In this document: positions 12,773 to 26,200 of the stretch, piece after piece
Numbering within the stretch: the first letter of the stretch is position 1
How the letters are laid out: every line of letters begins with the position of its first letter
From: Varroa destructor
Taxonomy: Eukaryota > Arthropoda > Arachnida > Mesostigmata > Varroidae
Length of the DNA stretch: 64,000 nucleotides
Reading direction: 5' to 3'
NCBI RefSeq assembly: GCF_002443255.2
Contig: NW_019211456.1
Span: 22,809,061-22,873,060 of the forward strand
Program-made: the position numbers and the translations under genes
The notes under the pieces: generated by a model
The model's database searches: none
Told to the model about the DNA's origin: nothing
What the model saw: the letters and a program-made list of their open reading frames with translations, nothing else

Positions 12773-13443
12773 CTTCACTGACTGTAGTCGCCGAGACAGA
12801 AGTAGATAGAACATACAGTGAGTCTAGCGCAGCGAGAGAGAAAAATATAAGCGAAAGCTATACGGAACTGGTTATACGCTTTCTGTACAACCTGCCTGCG
12901 AGCAACGCTTTGAACTGCGTAGCACAGAACCAGCCTCAGACCTGTATAACCTCACAACAGCGGTCTCATTGGCCCACAAAAAAGGACCGACTCGCTCCCG
13001 CTTGAAACTGGCTGACCAGCGTTAAGCACCTATGCTCACTGCTGCACAACTGCCGCAACCTTGTCATTACTCCTTTGTAGACAGGCCCCTCGCAAAAGTC
13101 GCAACTAGTTGACCCGTTAAGTCGGTCGCCATGCCTTATCCAAGCCCTGTATAAACTTAAAACAAGAACGACAATAAGAGCAATGATCTGCCCGCTGTTG
13201 ATGCCGCCACAGCTATTATGATGCGGTGTTGGACTTCTAATATGCCACTTCAGCAAACTCAAACAAGGGCGTTTGTATGTAATACGAGACGGTGATTGCA
13301 AAATATTTAGTCCGCCATTTTGTCGCGAACCTACGACAGGCTTGAAAACGAGCAGTATATGCTTCGTAAACGTCTACTAGAGCCCTTTTTTAACTTTCTT
13401 AAACTGTTAGTGGGTGGGAAGGAGCAGAGATCGATGACACTGT

Positions 13444-13449
13444 AATAAA
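13444..13449 (+). terminator. AATAAA polyadenylation signal downstream of the 12-13 kb candidate gene
   Basis: A canonical AATAAA lies about 440 bases beyond the later of the two possible stop codons. The interval between has no further convincing exon. This is consistent with a 3' untranslated region but is weak on its own. Confidence 0.3.
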
Positions 13450-16400
13450 TCTAAAGTAATAAGTGAATATAGTAAGCAGATTTGTTATCTTACTGGCGCG
13501 TGTATTAAGAGGCGACACGTTACGAGGTCATAATTCCAACCCACGGATGCACTAATCTGCATGCTCCCAACCAGATTTGCAATCGAGTTCCCGACGCTGC
13601 CGCCTACTCCATCCCACGCGCATGAAAATGGCGGTCAATGAGTGCCATTTTCATTGGACCGTGGCGGCGGTGCTTGGCGTAATAATGCATAACCGAATAC
13701 CGGGTGTGGAATTGGCAAATGGGTGTCACGATATGTGATAGTGCGGAAAAATCAATTGAGCCCTAAAAAACTTCTCTTACGTTTTTCTGTTCGTTTAGAA
13801 ATATAGAGGAAAGTAGTTCCTCGTTACAGTTCGACCCACGATGACTAACTAAAGCCTAGCCTAAAGGAAACGAAGTAAGTTCTTCATCGTGTATCTATCT
13901 ACAGAAGTGGAAACATCCGGGCAATCTAACAGGGACCTGTATCCTTACGCGCCTATTGTACTAATAAATGAAATACAACAGTAAGTGTTTTTATAAAGAG
14001 TTAAGTTATATTTAGTAAGCAAACATAACGTCTTTGAAAAGGTTCGCGTAGTTAGTGGTGAAAGTTCTAATTGTCTCTTCGTAGAAGCCAACCACGCATC
14101 GGGGGGGGGGTAATTATAGTAGGAACTTAGTTGATAACGCTTGAGTATTTAGGCATCTTTTTGGGAACACAGGGCGCACTTTAGCGAAGACCTTGAAGAT
14201 TAGTCTACATGCATGCGGATGATAGTATACTGTAGAAATAAAGGAATAACGAAACGGGCTCTAGCAGCTGTAATTAGGAACGAGCAGCCATGAGAGAACA
14301 ATGGGGAGTGGAAGGGCTTGATGCAAGAAAGCTATACAAACTAAACACAGCGAAGCCGCTTGAAAGACTTTGCGTCTTGCCGAGAGTTGTGCCGAACGGC
14401 TCACTGCTTACGTCGACAAAGGATATTAAAAGTCAGCAATTGAGGCCTGTACTGAAATGCGCCTCCCAAGGGACGGCGATCTAACAGGAGTGTCTAACGG
14501 ATAAAAACCCTAATTATTCTCGTGATAATATCCGAATAGTTAGCTCGAGCGTCGGAACTAATATATTTTTTTCTTTCACGTACAGAGCTAGTTATTTGGA
14601 TTGAGTAGAGGTTATTCAGAGAAAGATCAAGGAAAAAAAGTAGCATTCCGTTAGAGATTTTCAAATTTTACAGGATTTGTCGAGTTAAATTAATAGTCGT
14701 TTAATAAATATTTTCACTCTAAGAGCCTTCAATATACGCTATAAAGAGAAAATATATATTATAGGAAGACAAATGTCAAATAGAGTAATATAGTAGGTTA
14801 CGATGCTGTACTTTTTGGTACGATGAGTTAAGTCTGTCCGTCTATGTTGTTTCCTATTGTACTTTGTGCTCGTAAAATGAAGCTGATCGGTATACAGTTG
14901 TTAATGTCAATAAGACCTATTCCCTTCAGGTTGCAGGTTGCTAGATGAACGATGTTCCTGCGGCGACTACTATCATCTGTTTTCTATTTCTAATTTCCTT
15001 AGTGATGGCCATGCGCTATACTAGTCAACATCGCGTGTGCTTAAACTGCCCTTCGAGGAACTTAAATACAGAAATCGCGGAACATCAAAACCACTGTGCA
15101 ATTAAACATTCGATTAAGAACCTATTTGGCAGGCGATTTTTTGTCATTTTTCATTATACATGTGCAGAGTACGGCACCAAAGTTATAGAAAACATTAGCG
15201 ACCCATTTGTCGTAACGGGCATACGTTCATCTATATGAAGTAAGTGTTCTGATGCAATGCATGGGACAAAAAAACATCAGTGCGAAGGCTTGTTTTTAGC
15301 AACTAGAACAACTAAGCCAAATGATGACTTTAAGCATTTTGAGCAGAAGTTAACTATTATACAGTATCTTCGCGTCTAACGAAGCCCAATCAAAAACTTC
15401 CTTCATTGCCCGAAATTGGCAGTCTAGCTTATTACTAGATATCACATGGCTTTTGAACAAGTTCCATGTGGCAAACCGGGGAAATATTCGATATGTTTTA
15501 GGTTTAAAAGGCTCAAAAATTGATCAAAAAAAGTGATTTTTACTACACCAGGATCTCTAAAATAAAAACTAAGAGGAAATTATCAATTTTCAATGCTCCA
15601 ATGATTAGTTTTTTGAAATTTTTGCGCCTTACAGTTTTCGAATCTTATGAACTGTTTTGAGGCCTCACATTTTTAAAACTTTCAGCTTAAAATTCTATTC
15701 CGCTAAAATTTATTTATTACGAATTAAAATTTATTTACGTTAACGAGTTTCTGTTTACCAATATTGCTTGACGAACGATTCTTATTGAAGATTTATTTCG
15801 AATAAACGTGATCGCCAGCAACGCCACTTGTGTTTAAATTATTTTCTTTGTGTAAATACACTTTAGTAGTAAACGGAAAAATTCAGTTTCAGTGCCATAT
15901 TTTTCTAAATAGCTGTATACCTTTTTTTCATTTATGAAGCAATTGTCTGAAAGCCATTTACGTCATCCCAGTGATGTCTAAACACGAACGCTAAACGTAG
16001 TTAGTCGAAAGAACTGTTCTGCCTTATTTTGTTTTCCTCGCCAACAGCAGACCGATTTGCTCGATCTATACAGATACGTCAACTTACATCTTTTTCCCGT
16101 TTGGCAAGAAACATACGGAGAAAGCTGTGCGTGAGGACCGCTTCACATAAATGTTCCTGTGTGATGATACGAGAAAAACGTTTGAACAATAAAATAGTTT
16201 CTATCATGTTGCTAGATTGTTTCATTTTCCAAAAAGTATGAATTAGCTAGACTATGCGAATATGATTTTAGACCAAAAATCAAATACGCGGCATAGTTCT
16301 TAATTGCCGGAATAGTTTACCAAACATTTGAAATTATATAGGCCCATAAAGCAGAGAGCAAGCACACATGCACTGATTTCGTTTGATTAAGGCCGCGCTT

Positions 16401-17890
16401 CACAATATCTATATAAATGATTTTCCAATGTTATCTCGCCCTGTCTATAGATAATTCTACGGTTAAATAGCAATAAATACAACTTTCCTCTGTTTTACTG
16501 CAGTTCGTTTTTAAATATCTTCTCTAACGATAAATACCACTCCTTTCTAATTTTTGCCCCACGCTGCTAGACAACGTGTTTTGCATTTGAAAGAAATCCA
16601 CAACTGCCTGATAAGTCGTTTACCAGTTCATTTACGGCCCTGGGTCGATCAGGCATGTAAAAGGGAATTTACGTACCTAGCTGAGAACGCGTACCATTCA
16701 GGACGCTCTGAATCTGCGCGCACCTCTAATTTTTTTTGCCCTTTACCGCACTGCCTAGTCACGCCAACACTGTCTATCATCATTCCCCTTTCTGAAGTTC
16801 TGACAGATTCTAAAGTGAAGCAGTCAAACGGATTTTCTGTACCTCCCATCACGTCTAAGTTCTAGTGTGGAATACGTCTGTGGCTGATTTCGTTCATATA
16901 TACAATTAAATGCATCGCTTTGTCATCCGACAAAACTAGCAGTACCGTTGTATTGGAGAGGACTAAAAACATATGCCAAATTTTTACGATGAACTCTTTT
17001 TTCGCAAATATAACCGAACAGTTAAGGCTGTTTAAGCATTGAATCTACCTGTTTGTGGCTACGGACATAGAGTCAGCTTTTAGGAAGATCACCTCTTCAA
17101 TTCGATACTTTTATGTCGGGTAGCCTAGTTACAAACTAGGCGGGTGGCTGCCAAATGATGTAAGACCTAAGATGCTTTCTGACAGTTCTGTTACAAATAA
17201 TTTTCAGTACATTTGTGCCGTTTCGATATAGATAATACATGGTAGACAAGGTGATGCGGACGAGGAGGTTGCTGATTGATGCTGGAGTGAGACAAATATG
17301 ATTTCTCCGTTTTTAAGCTCCGTCTAAATAATAATAGATATGCGAATAAAATTTTCTGCATGCATCGAGGAAAGTTTTAGTCAATGTAATTACAATGTGC
17401 CTTGGTCTATCCGCTTACAAGTCGTGTACACAAATGACTCCAAAAAAAAAGTAAACAAAAAAAACGTTCGACAATCGACATTGGTATACGTAAAGCGATT
17501 GGAGTCTTTTTCCCAACATAGCACATAAAAAGTTCAGCGGACTTAAATACAGTGCTAATAGCATGCTAAAAATGCCAAGATTTGAGTGTAAAAAAAAAGG
17601 TGAAAAGGTCCGGACAACTCGACAATGTACAAAAAGTCAACAAAAAAAAAAACGACCCATTGTAACTTATATCAATAGCTTTATATATAGTCATCAACCA
17701 TAGCTCGTAATATGTGCATAAAAATTTCGATACTATCAGACATAGACTGTCGATTTTATAAATCTATACTGTCAATGGAGGGTTCGTTAGGCGTGAAGAT
17801 ATCGGAGAATTGCTGATCTTCACTCTTACTCAGAAGACGAAGCCTTCGCATCCAGTATTGCCGTTAGGCATCCCATCGAACACTGAGCAA
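13450..17890. other. Long AT-rich non-coding stretch
   Basis: No recognisable gene or transposon. It holds the 13622-13654 hairpin and a G run at 14101-14110. An ATG frame of 64 codons lies at 14290-14484 with no flanking splice support. AT content rises from about 14500. Confidence 0.35.
13622..13654. repeat. 11-bp perfect inverted repeat with 11-base loop
   Basis: ATGAAAATGGC (13622-13632) and GCCATTTTCAT (13644-13654) are exact reverse complements. It is shorter than the hairpins at 4.4 and 37.6 kb and could be chance. Confidence 0.7.
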
Positions 17891-17894
17891 TGTA

Positions 17895-17985
17895 GTGTGT
17901 CTATGCCCTGATTTCAACATAGACCACACCGTGTCCCTAAGATTAGCCAACTACGTGTCCACTAAGCTATCACGGGGACCTATAT
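17895..17985 (-). repeat. Possible tRNA-derived SINE head or tRNA pseudogene
   Basis: On the minus strand TAGCTTAGTGG (17969-17959) matches the pol III A box consensus. GTTGAAATC (17918-17910), about 50 bases further on, resembles a degraded B box (GTTCRANNC). The spacing is slightly wider than in a functional tRNA, and no clean acceptor stem pairs, so a SINE relic is more likely than a gene. No second copy was found in the window. Confidence 0.35.
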
Positions 17986-20024
17986 GAAATAAATAAACTT
18001 TCGCTTAGCATTGGGAGAAGTTGATGCTGCATGCTTGTTCAATTTTGTTGTAGCTCGTTTACTCTAACTTCGCTATAATAACCATGAATCTGTCTTCAAT
18101 TACGGTGTTTTTATATCTCCTTTGCATAACTGACAGTTTGAAGCTTTTAAGACGCTTTTGTAACGATTCACTAAAAGAGAAAAACTAATAATATTGCATC
18201 GGCCGCAACAAAATCCCGTGTAGAAAGTACATCGATTTATGTCCAACGTTTTTATTTATGGTACTGGTATGGTATTGGTAGAATTTAACAGACAGAAAGA
18301 CATAAGTAAATAGTCGGTCGCTCAGTTGGTTACGATGCGTTTGAAGAAGTTAAATTTATGTATGTATTCTATACAGTCGAAGGGTGCCGTAATATCGCGT
18401 AAATGAGAAACGTTTTGTAGATGATATCCTTTGCCCAATTAAAGACACGTCACTTTACTTTGCGACAATAGCTTTTACTTAGTTTTCGTTACAAGCCACG
18501 TTTAACTTACTGGTGTCCATATTAAGACGTTTAGTTAAAACTTTTGAAAAGAATCCAGCGTGGATGATGAAGCGCGGAATATCAAGCAGTTTTTAAAAAG
18601 AATCAAAGGATATGACGTAACTTAAACCAGCAGTCTGTTTTTTCTAGCCAACCGTCAAAGTCATTGTGTCGACCACGTGAAGTTAAAAAAAACCCTAGTG
18701 TGCTATTTCGATAAAAATATCTTAATTTTTTAAGTTCCCATGATGCGTGCATAACCGGCATATCACTGAACAATGCGTATTTTTATGTACCTATATGCAT
18801 CTATACCACCATACGGCCGCATAGGAATAGTATATATGGAGCGCCGATGCATTTGTCTTTCTTATATCTTTTTCTTGCTAAGTTTGCTAGTTTTTTTGAC
18901 TTCGAAGTGAATTCCTCACTAAACTAAAACTAAAAGGACTAAAAACAATAGCTGGCATTGCGATGCCTAACAAAACGAGTAAGATTTACGTCTTCGATCC
19001 TAAATAAAAGCGTTTAAATCTAAAGCTTTAAAAACAATAAGCTGACATGATTTTTATGTACAGTATAGGAAATATCATCAATAACGCTTCCTAGTACTCG
19101 TAAATTCAAATGATTCGAGTTAGATATCAAGTATGCATTAGTAATTAGAGGTACTGCATTGCTTTTTTGGGTTACCTGGGTTTTCGTCCCTTATACATGA
19201 CACAGTGACAAAATGGGCATCTTCTATGTGGCGCTGTTACTTCCTCAACGTCACTACACAACACAGCGATACTCGAAATACACACCTGCTGACCAAACTT
19301 CATTTCAACCAATTCTGTTCCACATAATATATACGCATATGCCGAAACATCAATTAACGTTTCGGGCTAAAAACCGGCGATAAGCATCTCGTACCATATT
19401 GTGTATTTCCCTAAAATTTTAAGATATTACTGATTGATTTGTTGCTGAGCCTTGAATATGTGGCCTCGTTCGATTTATGAAATACGCCATACATGTGGGT
19501 CGCGTGAAGTTTATAATAGATCGACTATGGCTGCCACAGCCAACTCTAGCCACCACTTGCGCAAACAGAGCACGATTTCGATTTTAGAGCAAACGCTTCC
19601 GCTTCTTTTTTGTTCAGTGCCTTTTTTCCAACCTTCAGTTACAGTATTACCGGTGGCAGCACGGGGTTTTTTTTAACTGAATTGCTCTATGCGTTTTGAC
19701 GCTCATATTGATGCCGGCGTTGTCTGGCCTTAGGGACTGGTCGGCCGATATGCTTAACGTCGTTTTTGGCAATAGTACGTGGGGCTTTTCCAAAACCTAA
19801 CGAGAATTGTGGGGCACATTTGGCTCTCTAGAGGCAGCGCGGCTCCATCGGCAGTCATCTACGCCGCCGAGAATGGTGCAAATCTGTTGACTTCTAGCCA
19901 ACCACAGGATGAATGCTGATGGTTTACATTTCCTTTTCGGAATGAAGCTGTTTCCTCTTTTTGCTTTAACCAAATACGAACAGGGTAGCTTCAACGAACT
20001 CTAACATAGCATTCTGCCTAGCCA

Positions 20025-20067
<43 letters not shown>

Positions 20068-22880
20068 CTCAAAATGAAAACTCTTAATAACTTTTAAACT
20101 ATGCATCACTAGGAGACGATGTTTGGTAAATATTTATATCATCGAAAATTAAACGAATAAATAAAGAAAAGGAGATAGACCTTCATCGGTTTTCAACAGC
20201 TTTTTTATCGGTTTCAACATGAAACTTCAGCGGTCGAAACCCATAGAATCAGCCAAAAAAATTTCAGACGGAAGGGATGTGTTATCGTTATATGAGAGGC
20301 TGCTGAGCAAAACGGAGCTAGACAACGTTTCGATCTCTAAACTGATTGTTCTTTAATGATGTTCAATGGGCTTACAATACTACATAGTAAAGGATTCGAT
20401 GTAAAGATTTACCGAACTTCGTCTGTTAGTGAGGCATGGTTTGAAGGTTATTCAAGGTTTTAGATTTATTAGATAGCTTCGGGTAACCTTATACATGATC
20501 ATATCACGAGCTTTGTTGCATATGCGCTTACGCACAATAGTCGAGCTTAGCATTTGTGAGAAATAGCTTTGAACACAACTATCATATCTAACATATGAAA
20601 CTATTTACTGATCTTTCTCGGCATGAGGGTCTGTTGTAAGTCCAATAATTTGTTCCCGTTTAAGGTAATACTTATCAATGACTCAATCCCATCACCTGCT
20701 CTCTCACTTCAGAAGGATGCCCCATCGAATGGAACGAGGCGTAAGTTCACTATTGTTACGGTTTATTCGAAATACCCATATAATGGCTTTAGGAGCAAAA
20801 TTCCTGCTCTAAGCACAGAAGTCGCATTCCAAGAAAGTTTAGTTTAGGCACCGGAATTAGGATACAACACGCCTCTAGAGTTCGCGTTCAACCCCTCCAA
20901 CATTGCGACAGTCTTGCCTTTGGACTGCTACATCCATTCCCCTGCCTCCTTTTATTCGTTATGTCGACGTTTCCGGAACCACAGCTCTGCTTCGATCCAG
21001 TCACCTGATACCGCTGTTTATTGTAGGAACTACGATAGAAAGAAACCATGCCACAGCATGGTGGCGTAGGGGATACAGTCAGACTTGCGGTCTTAAGGAC
21101 TTTTGACTCTATCACATAATTGAACAATGGGGCGGACTCTTCGCATGGAATGGGCTCAATGCACTACCTTTAGGTTACCTTTGAATACAGTTGCAGAAAC
21201 GGCGTTCACGGTAGCCGGCATGTACCGGAGCAAGTTTAAAAATTCCTTTCATACTGGCCATGTGCCCAATTATGATAATGTTTTAATGTATAAGAAGGCA
21301 TGGTATTATGTTTCTTCAGTGACTTCTCTGTACTTTCTTTATTTTTGCTTGTAGCCTATGATAACGTTATGCCCGCAGTTGAACCAGTTGACTACGGACG
21401 AACGGACTCGCGCTTGCCCCCAACTCATTCTTCTACGTGCTTAAGACATTCCTAAATAGTCTAGGCGGAAGCCATTATGACGCAATGCTTCTCATCAATG
21501 CGTCTCGCCAATCATAGGAGACTCTGTTCTCCTCATTTTGCAAGTGATTTCCATATCTTCTTCCAAGTTACGTTAGCCTCCAGCTCCCGCTCCATATCCA
21601 CTTAGCCATCAGTTTGACCGAACTCGCATTTAGCTCGCTGCGAAAGCGCCGGCTACCACGTGCGTGGGGTCCTGTGTAGGCAGCCACTACAGAACTAGTG
21701 ATTTCTACCCTATACGAATGCATGGCGCAGTCACTGGCCAAATGTGTTTTCGGAATCTTTTACCTTTCATCGTTAGCCACCCTCTTTTGACTGACTTCCT
21801 TCAAATCTGACTCTCAATTCGAAACTTTGAGGGACTTTAGATAAATATAACGTCTATCCTGCCTAACGCTCTCTAGTAGGAATTGTGTTATAATTGATAC
21901 GCATAGTCATCACGTGTATGAATACAGAATCGTAATATTATTTGATGTGATTCTGAAAGCTTGAGGGTGTGAGTATCCAAGCTATGGGGACCTAACCAGA
22001 ACCTTTCTCTAAATAAGTTCCAGTTGAGCCCGTTCAACCTTACTTTCTTACAGGCGATCCTAATCGGTCAATTTTCGATGATATGCTTTAGGTATTCCGC
22101 CTTTCAGCTTTACGTCAGTTGTCAAGAGTGCGCTGGTCTATTAAGTTTTCAGCAATAAATACATTGCTTGACCCACGTTATGTTAAGTTCGCGGGGCGTA
22201 ATGCCGATAACATCGCTATGAAGTGTACCTTTCTGCATCTACGGTTGGGACTGTGACTTTTATTCAGTCCATTCGAAGCACTTTTATTGAGTTTATGGCT
22301 GAGCTATTTATAAACAATATGAGCGTTGTTTATTATTTGATTATTTTAACCGAACTTATTGGTCCTAGCTATATGTTTTTGTCGTAAAACAACGCTCGGC
22401 GAAGGTCTGCTGATTATACCTCCACAAGCCGTTTTTCTAGACACACTATTTCACCTATACTACGCCATTTGTAAAAAAAGGATGCGAAATTACGCTAACT
22501 ATTTGCAACTGAATCCTATGATGTTCTGATGTAATAACAATGGTCAAACAAACGAGAGCACAGGAGTATGATAGAAAACATAGATCGCAAATCTCAAGCT
22601 CGTAATATAGTAGACTTAGTTTCTGATGGACTTTTTGTCCGTTGGATTTGAACTTGTCTAGTAGCTTAAATTCTGCCTGGCTTCGTGAGAACTATGGGTC
22701 AGGATTAAAGAAATTCACACATGAATCAGAGTATTCCGCACTAACCTTAGCTCTACTGTTCAGGATGCGCAGGAATAGCTAGAGTTACTCATTATTAATG
22801 CAAATCCTGATTTGATTAGGTAGAATGTTTATGTTGTGTTATTTTGGCATCTAACTCTAATTGTGTTCGCACGTTAGCTA
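17986..22880. other. Non-coding stretch with TA repeat; weak LINE-like trace
   Basis: Holds the TA tract at 20028-20066. A minus-strand frame near 21545-21590 reads TWKKIWKSLAK, recalling the region after the RT domain in some arthropod LINEs, but nothing around it confirms this. Several 60-80 codon frames at 20880-21350 overlap on both strands and cannot be separated from chance. Confidence 0.3.
20028..20066. repeat. (AT)n microsatellite, about 19 units
   Basis: Uninterrupted alternating A and T across 20028-20065, directly visible. It lies in non-coding sequence. Confidence 0.97.
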
Positions 22881-23213
22881 ATGGCCGAGGCGACGCTGGA
22901 TAAACAGAACATCTACTGTGTATTAGCGGCTTTGCATGCTGTCTCCTTGCTTACAGGACGCAATGATCCATATAAACGTACGCGTTCAAGTGAGAAAAAC
23001 TTAGCGAAGCTAGTACAACCGCTCATTCCATTGCCACGAAAAAGGCTTACTTGTATAAGTTATGTTTTGCATCTTGTCCAGATACCACGCGAAATATCTA
23101 CACCCTCCTGCGGTACTGCCAAATTGAAGGAGTTCAAATTAAGGACTTCTCTATGGTCGATAATTAATAATGGTAATGATAGTAGCTTATCGATAACGGA
23201 TCAATCTTCATAA
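22881..23213 (+). CDS. Open frame of 110 codons, possibly a small gene or chance
   Basis: A true ATG (GCTAATGG context) opens a 110-codon frame ending in TAA. A strong internal acceptor (CTCCTTGCTTACAG at about 22959) could instead begin an exon in the same frame. The translation has no recognised motif, signal peptide or membrane segment. Several frames of this length are expected by chance in 64 kb, so confidence is low. Confidence 0.15.
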   Translation: MAEATLDKQNIYCVLAALHAVSLLTGRNDPYKRTRSSEKNLAKLVQPLIPLPRKRLTCISYVLHLVQIPREISTPSCGTAKLKEFKLRTSLWSIINNGNDSSLSITDQSS

Positions 23214-26200
23214 TCCATTTCCGTGTTGCTGGTCCGTCCATATGGCTATTTCACCCCTACGCTAATACGACTAATATCAATAAAATGGAAATTAGAAGTC
23301 TGGCTTAAAGAAGCGTGTATGCACAGGAATCACCCACGTAAAATTTTAATTTCCTCAAGATTTTATTTTTGAACAACATCCTTTGTCTGATAACTTTCAG
23401 GCTCGTAACAAAGCCTTTTAACCCTTTGGTTGGCTTGTCTGCTTCTAACTATAAATAAATGGACAGGTCTTCATACCAGGCCATCGTTACTCGCCCAAAA
23501 AATCAATAAGCTCCCAGGACAACACTGGTGCCATGTTACGTTTTGAATCAGTTAGTTATTATTAGTTCTTAATTATGGATCAGAAATGCAGCTTAAAGGC
23601 ATTTATGCTTTCCGGTGTAGGAGCACACTGCCTGATGCCTCTACACTCCTGGTGTTGAAGTCATTGTATGCAATAATATATTCACTACCCGTTTCTCGAT
23701 ATTGTTATCATACCCAATAAAGTCTGACAAATCATGGTGGGACGGGTAGGCCTCGATCTTTGCCACCAGAATCAATTAATTTAGGCTGAAATTTAATCAA
23801 TGTGATTTCAATGTGCATGAACGCGAATTGTACGATGGAGAAACTGAACGACAAAGAAATAGTGATCGCTTTGTCGGCCCTGGTTACTTACTTGCAACCG
23901 TTGTCTGCCTATATGTTATACAGTATTTGTAATTACTTTATACGTCATACAAGACTCCTTGCTAGGTCGACCTAGTTAACTATACCTTAGGCCTAGAATT
24001 TCTACATGAAGATTGTGTGTCCACTATTTGTCCTTTGTCCACTATTGTCTTGTAATGCCCAAAAATATGTTAGAGTTTCATTATATTACAAGTGTTATCA
24101 TAACTGACGATGTAACTACTCGTGCAGTATGCTGGCATCGAGATACTGCATGCACGAGAAAACCCCTTACTTTTGTTGAAGCGAGGGGAACAAGTTTGTG
24201 GGATTTTGCTCGAAACCAAAAACGAGAGGGGAAGCGAGAAAGGGAACGTATGACGAAAGAGATAGAAACGGACCACGAAATTCGATTTTGATTGCTAACG
24301 GTAAAGTCCTGTCTCCACAACTCGACTCGTTATGATCACAAAGGATAAGGTGTTCCTCCAGGTTCGCGGGCCCAGGAGGTAGAACCCGCTGGGAACAAAG
24401 GGAGAACTGAGGCTAGATATAACGATGTGTTTAATGAGAGCTAATCTTCGATTTCTTTATAATTGCACGCACTTTAAAGAATAATCTAAGTTAGAATTTG
24501 TGGGTACTGTCATTAATTCAGACCGTGAAGCTCAGACACCTTGGAGCTGACATTTATTAGCCAGCGACTTGGATGTATATTACATGGTGGGGCATGTAAT
24601 TTGGATAGTTCTCTTTGCTATAATATAAGCAAAACACTACCTACGATACAAAGTTAGATTCTTTTTTTTGACGTACATGCATTAAGCGATATGACGAAAG
24701 CGGTTTCTTTAGGTAAAAAAAAAGTTTTTACTTCGACGTGAATTTTAAATGCAACGGAAGACCATAGAGACCTGCATGACTGATGTTGGGTTTTTTTTAA
24801 TGTATTCCCAAGTACTATATATTATTTGGTATTCTACTTGTATATATACCTGCCAAAGGCCTAATTAAACGACGATGATAATGTAAATAAGCAAACCATT
24901 GTTTATTTTTCTACTGTTCCATGTCCGAATAAGTGTACAGACAACAGACCACGTAAATACGCTAACATAAATGATGGAAAGGGCGAGAATTGAGCTATGA
25001 ATGTGGAATATTTTAAAGACCTTCTTGTCTTTAATTATAGAAATAGTTTACGAACTCAATTTTCTAGCTGACTTAGTTACTTCTTCTCATTAACCTAACT
25101 ATTAAACCTTTAGTTAGTACATTATAGCCATTAGTGTCTTAGGCGCAACGCAACGTCTCTCGTTCAAGGTCTCTGAACAGGTGACCCGTTCTCGTCCACG
25201 ATATTAGAGAACTGAAAACGGTGAGGTTTGAACGGCTCTACCTATGTAATAGACTCAACTAAACGTAAGTAAATGAGCTATGATGTGTAATTGGAATAGT
25301 ACGCGCCAACAAAAGAGGTACTCTTATTGACTTCAGTTAAGAATTTCATGTTAATTTTTTTCAGTAGCAAACGCCTCCATTTCCGTTTCGGGAAAATCAA
25401 TAATTGTTTGAGCATAAATGGTAGACAACGTAATAGTTTCTAGCGTTTAATAGGAAGTCAGCCGACAGAAAAAGTAGTAACCCAGATTAGATAAGTTAAT
25501 CAATATCGAAGCTGACAAATGAACATCTAAATGTTCTATACTTCACTGTAGCTGATATGTTCTCATCGTTGTGGCCATACATTGCATCAGAGCGCAGCAA
25601 TATCGACTCCCATTGAAGCACGATGGGGCGCTGCTTTCCGTTAACAAACCAGTACATACCGTACCATTATGTTTTTAGCAGTATCTGCTCTGTGTAAATT
25701 CTGATGTAGGTCTTTTTTCATATGATTATTTCGTTCGATAGAAACGTTAGCAAAGCCATGTGCTTTCTATTTGGATTTGTCACTTTATAATAATATCTAT
25801 ATAAATTATATTTGCCTTTAAAACATTAATAGGGTGGAGCCTGAAAAGAGGCCTACATGTGTCATGAAATATATACATAGATATCATCATAAATGTGTAT
25901 ACGATGTAAGCCGGAGTCACTTGCCTTCTGGCAATAGCATATTACAGATAAATAGGAAGACGATATCGCATGATAAGGAATTCTTATACGGATGATAACA
26001 GAAATAGTTTTCTCTCATCTCTACACGAAGGCCAATTACTGCAGTGCCACTGAAACGAGTTTAACAACAAAGATAAACTATAAACCGGGTGGCTACGGAG
26101 TATATCGACGATAAAGAGAGAAAACTAGAGTGTACTAGAGTAAACGCCAAAAACAAAGTATGGTAATAGACAATGGCGTCTGTAAACAAAGACCAAACAG

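Noticed and set aside
19797..19994. GVDDC in a minus frame, resembling an RT catalytic box
   Set aside because: Upstream residues do not fit the INDL run, and no other RT landmarks were found.
24013..24291. IITDDV in a plus frame, resembling an RT catalytic box
   Set aside because: No upstream PQGS/LSP-like box and no flanking RT similarity; the frame ends in low-complexity charged residues.
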